Shown here: positions 13,689 through 19,049 of the stretch, one piece after another
Layout: each line of letters begins with the position of its first letter
How positions within the stretch are numbered: the stretch's first letter is position 1
Origin: Microbacteriaceae bacterium
Lineage (GTDB): Bacteria; Actinomycetota; Actinomycetes; Actinomycetales; Microbacteriaceae
Length of the DNA stretch: 19,049 nt
Direction of reading: 5' to 3'
NCBI GenBank assembly: GCA_003454135.1
Contig: DMKW01000201.1
Coordinates: 1,292-20,340, forward strand
The notes under the pieces: model-generated
Told to the model about the DNA's origin: nothing
Seen by the model: only the letters and a program-made list of their open reading frames with translations
The model's database searches: none
Position numbers and translations under genes: made by a program

Positions 13689-14916
13689 AACCGCCGCGCC
13701 GACCGCCCAGCAGCGTCAGGACGCGGCCCAATCCCGACAGGCCCCTGCCGCGGTCGTCGCCGTCAAGCGGATCTTCGCCGCCGAGACTGGCAACTACTTC
13801 GTGCTGCTCGGCGCGACCCTGTTCCTCGTGGTCTTCGGCCTCATCATGGTGCTCTCGTCGTCGTCGGTGGAGTCCTTCCTCTCGAGCGGCGACTTCTTCA
13901 ACGGCTTCGTACGCCAGGTGCTCTTCGCGGCCCTCGGCATCCCGCTCATGCTCATCGCCTCGCGGATGCCCGCCCGGTTCTGGAAGCGCTGGGCCGGCAC
14001 CTTCCTCGTCTTCGCTATCGTGCTGCAGCTGCTCGTGGTGGCGACGCCGCTCGGCGTTGAACACGGAGGCAATAAGAACTGGATCAGCCTCGGGCCGTTC
14101 AGCGGGCAGCCGTCGGAGTTCGTGAAGCTCGGCCTCGTCGCGTGGCTCGGCTACATTCTCGCCCGCAAACAGTCCGTGTTCGACGACTGGCGCGAACTCG
14201 TGATGCCGCTCGTGCCCGTGACGGCGGCGGCGATCGGATTCGTGATCCTCGGCGGCGACCTCGGAACCTCGATCATTCTCACGTTGATCGTTCTCGGCTC
14301 GGTCTTCTTCGCCGGCGTTCGCCTGCGTCACCTCGCGGTGCCCGTCGTGCTCATCGCCTTCGCCGCCACGGTCCTGTCGTTCGCGAGCAGTTCCCGCCGC
14401 GAGCGAATCGGGGCCTTCCTGAGCGGCTGCACGTCGGCCAACGACTACTCGGGCAACTGCTGGCAGACCGTGCAGGGTTGGTGGGCCCTCGCCTCCGGCG
14501 GCATCTTCGGGGTAGGCCTCGGCAACTCGAAGGCCAAGTATTCGTGGCTGCCCGAAGCAGACAACGACTTCATCTTCGCGATCATCGGCGAGGAGCTCGG
14601 TCTCATCGGCGCCATCCTCGTGCTCGCGCTGTTCATCGTGCTCGCGATCACGTTCGTTCGCATCATCCGCGCCAACACCGACCCGTTCGCGCGCATCACC
14701 GTGAGCGCGGTCATGGTGTGGATCATCGGCCAGGCCTTCGTCAACATCGCGGTGGTGCTCGGCATCTTGCCGGTCCTGGGGGTGCCATTGCCCCTCATCT
14801 CGGCCGGCGGATCGGCGCTCATCACGTCGCTCGTCGCGATCGGCATCGTGCTCTCCTTCGCTCGCCAGGCCCCCGAGCCCGCGGCGTCGCCACCTCCCGT
14901 CGGGCGAGCCAGGTGA
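13648..14916 (+). CDS. ftsW: Septal peptidoglycan polymerase FtsW (SEDS family)
   Basis: This 422-residue SEDS glycosyltransferase polymerises lipid II at the septum together with FtsI. After a hydrophilic N-terminal tail (about 1-48), about ten membrane helices follow. Signature pieces are GGNKNWISLGPFSGQPSEF (140-158), GGDLGTSII (202-210), GVGLGNSKAKYSWLPEADND (288-307) continuing FIFAIIGEELG, and LGVPLPLISAGGSALI (377-392). The acidic residues in PEADND (302-307) include the putative catalytic Asp. A large extracytoplasmic loop carries C261 and C271. The ATG at 13648 lies inside the end of murD and is preceded by GGGAGG at 13634-13639. The stop overlaps the murG GTG. Confidence 0.96.
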   Translation: MTTSLPRPRSTNSRTAAPTAQQRQDAAQSRQAPAAVVAVKRIFAAETGNYFVLLGATLFLVVFGLIMVLSSSSVESFLSSGDFFNGFVRQVLFAALGIPLMLIASRMPARFWKRWAGTFLVFAIVLQLLVVATPLGVEHGGNKNWISLGPFSGQPSEFVKLGLVAWLGYILARKQSVFDDWRELVMPLVPVTAAAIGFVILGGDLGTSIILTLIVLGSVFFAGVRLRHLAVPVVLIAFAATVLSFASSSRRERIGAFLSGCTSANDYSGNCWQTVQGWWALASGGIFGVGLGNSKAKYSWLPEADNDFIFAIIGEELGLIGAILVLALFIVLAITFVRIIRANTDPFARITVSAVMVWIIGQAFVNIAVVLGILPVLGVPLPLISAGGSALITSLVAIGIVLSFARQAPEPAASPPPVGRAR

Positions 14917-16004
14917 CGCGGTACCTTCTCGCCGGAGGGGGCACGGCGGGGCACGTGAATCCGTTGCTCGCCGTCGCCGACCGCATCATGGACCGCGAAC
15001 CGGATGCAGTGATCTTCGTTCTGGGAACCGCCGAGGGGCTCGAGTCCCGCCTTGTTCCCGCGCGCGGCTACGAACTCCTCGTGGTTCCTCGGTTGCCCTT
15101 CCCGCGCAGGCCGAACGGGGCGGCGCTGCGCTTTCCCGGCCGGTTCCGGCAGATCGTGGCCCTCATCCGCGCGATCCTCGTCGAGAAGAAGATCGACGTC
15201 GTCGTCGGGTTCGGCGGCTACGTGTCCGGCCCGGCGTATCTCGCGGCCCGCCAGGAGCATGTTCCGATCGCCGTGCACGAGGCCAACGCCAGGCCCGGCA
15301 TCGCCAACCGGCTCGGCGCGAGGCTCAGCCGCCACGTCGGCGTTGCGTTCCGCGGCACCCGGCTGCCGCACGCAATCTTCGTCGGCATGCCGCTGCGCCG
15401 CGAGATCGAAAGGCTCGACCGGGCGGCCTTGCGCCGCGAGGCGATCGCCCACTTCGGGCTGTCGCCGAACAAGCTCACGCTGCTCGTGACCGGCGGTTCG
15501 AAGGGGGCGCGGAGCATCAACGAGACCGTATTCGCGGCCGCTACATCGATTCTCGGCGCCGGCTGGCAGATCCTGCATGTGACCGGGGAGGGATCGGAGA
15601 TCACCTCGACCGACCTCGCCGACTACCTCATCATCCCGTATTGCGATCGCATGGATCTCGCGATCGCCGCGGTCGATTTCGCCGTCGCGCGAGCCGGGGC
15701 GGCCACCGTGAGCGAGTTCAGCGCGCTCGGCCTGCCCGCCGCCTACGTGCCGCTCGCGATCGGTAACGGCGAGCAGAAGCTCAACGCGCGCGAAGCCGTG
15801 GCGGCCGGCGGAGCCCTGCTCGTGGCCAATGCCGACTTCACCCCGGACTGGGTGGCCGGCCAGCTCGTGCCGCTGCTCGAAGACCGCGCGCTCGTCGCCG
15901 ACATGGCCGCTCGCGCCCGCTCGGTCGGCGTTCTGGACGGGGCGGACCGCATGGTCGACCTCGTCGTGAGCGCCGCCGACGGCCAAGTACATTTGTCACG
16001 ATGA
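14913..16004 (+). CDS. murG: Lipid II synthase MurG (undecaprenyl-PP-MurNAc-pentapeptide GlcNAc transferase)
   Basis: This 363-residue GT-B glycosyltransferase on the inner membrane face adds GlcNAc to lipid I to form lipid II. The N-terminal glycine-rich loop is LLAGGGTAGHVNPLLAVADR (5-24). GFGGYVSGPA (99-108) is the second G-loop, HEANARPGIANRL (122-134) is the acceptor-side segment, and GGSKGARSIN (194-203) is the third G-loop. The UDP-GlcNAc region has RAGAATVSEFSALGLP (260-275) and VPLAIGNGEQKLNA (279-292). The GTG at 14913 gives the standard N-terminus and overlaps the ftsW stop (GTGA). The open frame continues upstream inside ftsW, but that sequence is not MurG-like. The stop overlaps murC (ATGA). 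Confidence 0.97.
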   Translation: MTRYLLAGGGTAGHVNPLLAVADRIMDREPDAVIFVLGTAEGLESRLVPARGYELLVVPRLPFPRRPNGAALRFPGRFRQIVALIRAILVEKKIDVVVGFGGYVSGPAYLAARQEHVPIAVHEANARPGIANRLGARLSRHVGVAFRGTRLPHAIFVGMPLRREIERLDRAALRREAIAHFGLSPNKLTLLVTGGSKGARSINETVFAAATSILGAGWQILHVTGEGSEITSTDLADYLIIPYCDRMDLAIAAVDFAVARAGAATVSEFSALGLPAAYVPLAIGNGEQKLNAREAVAAGGALLVANADFTPDWVAGQLVPLLEDRALVADMAARARSVGVLDGADRMVDLVVSAADGQVHLSR

Positions 16005-17416
16005 TCAAGTCGGATTTCTCCCAGGCCATCCCGTCGCAACCCGGGAACGTGCACTTCGTCGGCATCGGCGGTGCCGGAATGAGCGGCATCGCGCGCATGT
16101 TCGTCTCGGCCGGCGTGCCCGTGACCGGCTCCGACGCGCGCGACACCGAGACGGTCGAGGCCCTGCGTGCGAGCGGCGTCGCCATCGCGATCGGCCACGC
16201 GGCGGAAAACCTCGGAACGGCGGACACGGTCGTCGTGACTGGGGCGATCGCCGAAGACAACCCGGAGTACGTCGAAGCCAAGCGGCGCGGCCTGCCGATC
16301 GTGCACCGCGCCCAGGCGCTCGCCTGGCTCACCCGAAACCACCGCCTCGTGGCCGTGGCTGGCGCGCACGGTAAGACCACGTCGACCGGCATGGTCATCA
16401 CCGCCCTGCTTGCGCTCGGAGTGAGCCCGAGCTTCGTCAACGGGGGAGTCATCCGCTCGCTCGGCGTGAGCGCCGCACCCGGCGACGACGGGGTGTTCGT
16501 GGTGGAGGCCGACGAGTCGGACGGGTCGTTCCTGCTCTACGACACCGCGATCTCCCTCGTGACCAACGTCGACCCGGACCACCTCGACCACTACGGCTCG
16601 GAGGAGGCTTTCGAGGCCGCGTTCGTCGAATTCGCCTCCGCGGCTTCGGAACGGGTCGTCATTTCGAGCGATGATCCGCGGGCCGTCGCGGTGACCGCAC
16701 GACTCGGCGACCGGCCGGTGACGACGTTCGGCGAGCATCCCCGTGCCGACCTTCGCCTGCACTCCGTGCAGAGCGGTGCGACGGTCTCGTTCTCCGTGGA
16801 GTATCTCGGGGTCGACTACGCTACGACGCTGCGGGTGGCCGGGTTGCACAACGCGATCAACGCGACCGGCGCCCTCGGCGTGCTGCTCGCCCTCGGCTTC
16901 GAGCCGCAGGCATCGCTCGACGCGATCGCGGTGTTCGAGGGAACCGAACGCCGATTCGAGCGGCGAGGCGAGGTCAACGGGGTCACGGTCTACGACGATT
17001 TTGCGCACCACCCCACCGAGATTCGGGCGGCGCTCTCCGGAGCGCGCGGTGTCGTGGGCGAAGGCCGCCTCATCCCGATCTTCCAGCCACATCTGTACAC
17101 GCGCACGCGGGACATGGCCGACGAGTTCGCCAAAACCTTCGAGTCGCTCGCCGACCACACGATCGTCGTTCCCATCTACGGGGCGAGGCAGGAGCCGGAG
17201 CCGGGCGTCACCGGCGCGCTCATCACCGAGAGGTTCAGCGCTCCGACCGTCGGTCGATACTTCGAGGACTGGCAGGATGCCGTGGACTACGCCGCGGAGA
17301 TCGCGCGACCCGGCGACTTCCTGATCCCGATGGGCGGCGGGGACGTCTACCAGATTATTCCGCAGCTCCTGGCGGCGCTCCAGAACCGTGCCGAGCTCGA
17401 GAAGCGCGACGAGTGA
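16001..17416 (+). CDS. murC: UDP-MurNAc--L-alanine ligase MurC
   Basis: This 471-residue cytoplasmic Mur ligase adds L-Ala to UDP-MurNAc, the first step of stem peptide assembly. It shows the N-terminal VHFVGIGGAGMSGIARM nucleotide loop (17-33), the P-loop VAGAHGKTTSTG (119-130), VVEADESDGSF, TNVDPDHLDHYG, and the C-terminal YDDFAHHPTEIRAAL and PHLYTRTRD segments. All are characteristic of MurC, and length is normal. The ATG at 16001 overlaps the murG stop by 4 nt. It is followed by ftsQ, matching the murG-murC-ftsQ-ftsZ order typical of actinobacteria. Confidence 0.97.
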   Translation: MIKSDFSQAIPSQPGNVHFVGIGGAGMSGIARMFVSAGVPVTGSDARDTETVEALRASGVAIAIGHAAENLGTADTVVVTGAIAEDNPEYVEAKRRGLPIVHRAQALAWLTRNHRLVAVAGAHGKTTSTGMVITALLALGVSPSFVNGGVIRSLGVSAAPGDDGVFVVEADESDGSFLLYDTAISLVTNVDPDHLDHYGSEEAFEAAFVEFASAASERVVISSDDPRAVAVTARLGDRPVTTFGEHPRADLRLHSVQSGATVSFSVEYLGVDYATTLRVAGLHNAINATGALGVLLALGFEPQASLDAIAVFEGTERRFERRGEVNGVTVYDDFAHHPTEIRAALSGARGVVGEGRLIPIFQPHLYTRTRDMADEFAKTFESLADHTIVVPIYGARQEPEPGVTGALITERFSAPTVGRYFEDWQDAVDYAAEIARPGDFLIPMGGGDVYQIIPQLLAALQNRAELEKRDE

Positions 17417-17426
17417 AGCGCCGCGC

Positions 17427-18398
17427 GTGAAACGTCCACAGGGATTCGACCGGCGACCGACCGGGGAGCAGCCGCCGCCCAAGAAGAGCGAACGCACGCC
17501 GAAGACGCGATCGACCGCCCAGACCTTGCCGGGCGCCACGACGGCACCCGTGACCCGGTCCACCGCCCCGACCGCCCCATCGGCGCCCACGAAGCCGGCA
17601 CGGAAGCAGGCTCCCGTCGAGCCGCCCGTCGCCGAACGCGACCTCAAGAAGGCGGCGCGGGCGAGGAGGCGGTACGAGCGCGGCGAGGTGCGGCGATTCA
17701 CCCGCCGGTCACGCCGCCGGCGCATCACGTGGCTCGCCTCGACGATCGTGGCCGTGGTGTTGGCCGGGCTCGTCACGGGGGCCGTCTATTCGCCGCTGCT
17801 CGCCCTTCGCACCGTGACGGTCGACGGCACGTCGCGGGTGAGCGCGACCGACGTTCGGGATGCGGTGAGCGACCAGCTGGGAAAGCCGCTCGCCCTCGTC
17901 GACTTCGCACAGATCACGACCGAACTGTCTCGGTTCCCGCTCATTCGCAGCTTCGTCACCGAGACCGTGCCGCCCGACACCCTCGTCATCCGCATCACCG
18001 AGCGCGCGCCGATCGGGAGCGTTGCGACGTCCTCCGGTTTCTCGGTCGTGGACCCGGCCGGGGTGGAGATCGAGAAGGCCACCGATCGACCACCGTCCCT
18101 GCCGCTCATCGACGTCGGCACGTCGAAGGCGAACAGTCCGGCGTTCGCGGCCGTCGTCGCGGTGTTGCTCGCGCTGCCTCAGCCCGTGCTCAGCCGGGTC
18201 GACAGCGTCACGGCGCAGACCAACGACGACGTGACCCTCACGCTCACCGGCGCCAGGCAGACGGTCGTCTGGGGGAGTGCGGAGAACTCGGCGCTCAAGG
18301 CGCGAGTGCTCGTGGCTCTCATGAAGACGCAGAGCGCGACCGCGCCGGTCAAGTACGACGTGTCTGCTCCGACGAATCCGGTCGTCGGTCCCGCCTGA
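17427..18398 (+). CDS. ftsQ: Cell division protein FtsQ (DivIB)
   Basis: This bitopic divisome protein links FtsL and FtsB to the ring. A long, basic, Pro/Thr/Lys-rich cytoplasmic tail (about 1-100) includes KKAARARRRYERGEVRRF. One membrane helix follows (about 101-125), then a POTRA domain (about 127-196: LRTVTVDGTSRVSATDVRDA, continuing through LIRSFVTETVPPDTLVIRIT) and a beta domain. In the POTRA domain the ERAPIG segment (about 197-202) is family-typical. The GTG at 17427 gives 323 residues and a 10-nt gap after murC. An in-frame GTG at 17388 inside murC would add 13 residues. Neither has a good Shine-Dalgarno sequence, so the start is uncertain; coupling to murC termination is likely. 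Confidence 0.93.
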   Translation: MKRPQGFDRRPTGEQPPPKKSERTPKTRSTAQTLPGATTAPVTRSTAPTAPSAPTKPARKQAPVEPPVAERDLKKAARARRRYERGEVRRFTRRSRRRRITWLASTIVAVVLAGLVTGAVYSPLLALRTVTVDGTSRVSATDVRDAVSDQLGKPLALVDFAQITTELSRFPLIRSFVTETVPPDTLVIRITERAPIGSVATSSGFSVVDPAGVEIEKATDRPPSLPLIDVGTSKANSPAFAAVVAVLLALPQPVLSRVDSVTAQTNDDVTLTLTGARQTVVWGSAENSALKARVLVALMKTQSATAPVKYDVSAPTNPVVGPA

Positions 18399-18573
18399 TC
18401 TCACGGGCCGTTTCGGCGACCGATGCCGAATGTCCACGCCGAGATTTTGCGACACGCTGGCGCGCCTCACGCCGCCACGCCGCTCCCGCGCTTAGCGTCA
18501 AACCAAGAAACCTATACCGAGCATAACTTTAACGCTCTAGTAAAGGTTGAGAGTTTTCTAGCGGAGGCCGGAC
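18399..18573 (+). promoter_or_regulatory. ftsQ-ftsZ intergenic leader with local AT-rich island and small hairpin
   Basis: These 175 nt carry no convincing gene. The second half (about 18492-18560) is markedly AT-richer than the surroundings, as expected for separate ftsZ promoters, which actinobacteria commonly have. TATACC (18513-18518) is a candidate -10, but no good -35 is seen. A bulged inverted repeat pairs AACTTTA (18525-18531) with TAAAGGTT (18541-18548) around a 9-nt loop, just ahead of the ribosome-binding site GCGGAGG (18561-18567). Confidence 0.45.
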
Positions 18574-19049
18574 GTGACATCGAACCAGAACTACCTCGCC
18601 GTGATCAAGGTCGTCGGCATAGGCGGCGGCGGCGTTAATGCAGTGAACCGGATGATCGAACTCGGGCTCCGAGGCGTCGAGTTCATCGCCATCAACACCG
18701 ACGCCCAGGCGCTGCTCATGAGCGACGCCGACGTCAAGCTCGACGTCGGACGCGAGCTCACTCGCGGCCTTGGCGCCGGCGCGGACCCCGAGGTCGGGCG
18801 TCGCGCGGCGGAGGATCACGCCGAGGAGATCGAAGAGGCGCTGGCCGGGGCCGACATGGTCTTCGTCACCGCCGGTGAGGGCGGCGGCACCGGAACGGGT
18901 GGTGCCCCCGTCGTGGCCCGCATCGCCAAGTCGATCGGCGCCCTGACGATCGGGGTCGTGACCCGGCCGTTCGGCTTCGAGGGCAAGCGCCGCGCCGCAC
19001 AGGCCGACGTCGGCGTGTCGGCGCTCAAGAGCGAGGTCGACACGCTCAT
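18574..19049 (+). CDS. ftsZ: Cell division GTPase FtsZ, N-terminal part (truncated by window edge)
   Basis: This is the first 158 codons of the bacterial tubulin homologue that polymerises into the Z-ring. The frame stays open to the right edge. Seen are the nucleotide-binding start VIKVVGIGGGGVNAVNRMI (10-28), FIAINTDAQAL (37-47), the T3-loop region LTRGLGAGADPEVGRRAA (62-79), the tubulin signature GEGGGTGTG (101-109) with APVVA following, and TIGVVTRPFGFEGKRR (125-140). The GTG at 18574 is preceded by GGAGG at 18563-18567 with 6-nt spacing, a good match. The 175-nt leader sets it apart from the tightly packed genes before it, so it probably has its own promoter as well as read-through from the operon. 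Confidence 0.97.
   Translation, partial: MTSNQNYLAVIKVVGIGGGGVNAVNRMIELGLRGVEFIAINTDAQALLMSDADVKLDVGRELTRGLGAGADPEVGRRAAEDHAEEIEEALAGADMVFVTAGEGGGTGTGGAPVVARIAKSIGALTIGVVTRPFGFEGKRRAAQADVGVSALKSEVDTL

Noticed and set aside
14142..14912. Open frame upstream of murG inside ftsW
   Set aside because: It is an Arg/His/Pro-rich out-of-frame reading of ftsW. MurG similarity begins exactly at the GTG at 14913.
15743..17776. 677-codon open frame on the minus strand opposite murC and ftsQ
   Set aside because: It is a long antisense frame of the kind expected in GC-rich DNA, rich in Arg/Gly/Val with no recognisable domain. The plus strand encodes clear MurC and FtsQ here.
1..19049. Search for CRISPR arrays, insertion sequences, tRNA or rRNA genes, prophage parts or a novel defence or biosynthetic system
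   Set aside because: Nearly all sequence is accounted for by conserved dcw and flanking genes with uniform composition. No repeat-spacer pattern, transposase, tRNA-like cloverleaf or foreign-looking segment was seen.

Overview
The window looks like the chromosome of a high-GC Gram-positive actinobacterium, most likely a member of the Microbacteriaceae. Evidence for this is the strong G/C bias at third codon positions, frequent GTG/TTG starts, a division and cell-wall (dcw) cluster without ftsA, ddl or murA between murC and ftsZ, and flanking genes in the order seen around Mycobacterium tuberculosis pknL (Rv2176), Rv2175c, a polyprenyl synthase, a DUF3040 gene and mraZ. The family-level placement is an inference from sequence style and from the MurE specificity motif. 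No database search was possible.

Left region (1-4040). On the minus strand lie the N-terminal part of a PknL-type Ser/Thr kinase (cut by the window edge), a secreted protein with three LysM domains and a lysozyme-like C-terminal domain, and, further right, an IdsA-type polyprenyl diphosphate synthase. On the plus strand lie a short helix-turn-helix protein of the Rv2175c family (the known PknL substrate in M. tuberculosis) and a small two-helix DUF3040 membrane protein that ends in a clear intrinsic terminator. A 27-bp inverted repeat sits between the convergent Rv2175c-like and idsA genes.

Regulatory block (4041-4216). The mraZ promoter overlaps three GTGG repeats with 10-bp periodicity, which are MraZ boxes. 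A second, oppositely oriented pair with the same period lies about 85 bp upstream, and a small perfect hairpin lies between the two groups.

dcw cluster (4217-19049, all plus strand): mraZ, rsmH, ftsL, ftsI, murE, murF, mraY, murD, ftsW, murG, murC, ftsQ and the start of ftsZ. Most junctions are ATGA/GTGA-type overlaps, so the genes are probably translationally coupled on a long transcript. MurC, MurD, MurE and MurF build UDP-MurNAc-pentapeptide, MraY and MurG make lipid I and lipid II, FtsW and FtsI polymerise and cross-link septal peptidoglycan, FtsL and FtsQ tie these enzymes to the divisome, and FtsZ is the ring-forming tubulin. IdsA may feed the polyprenyl pool. The kinase and the LysM protein fit the same cell-envelope theme.

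I found no mobile element, CRISPR array, tRNA or rRNA, and no undescribed multi-gene system. The points most worth checking are the MurE third-residue specificity motif (DHHPR), the two-sided MraZ box layout, the long inverted repeat, two GTG genes that look leaderless, and the lysozyme-like LysM protein beside the kinase.
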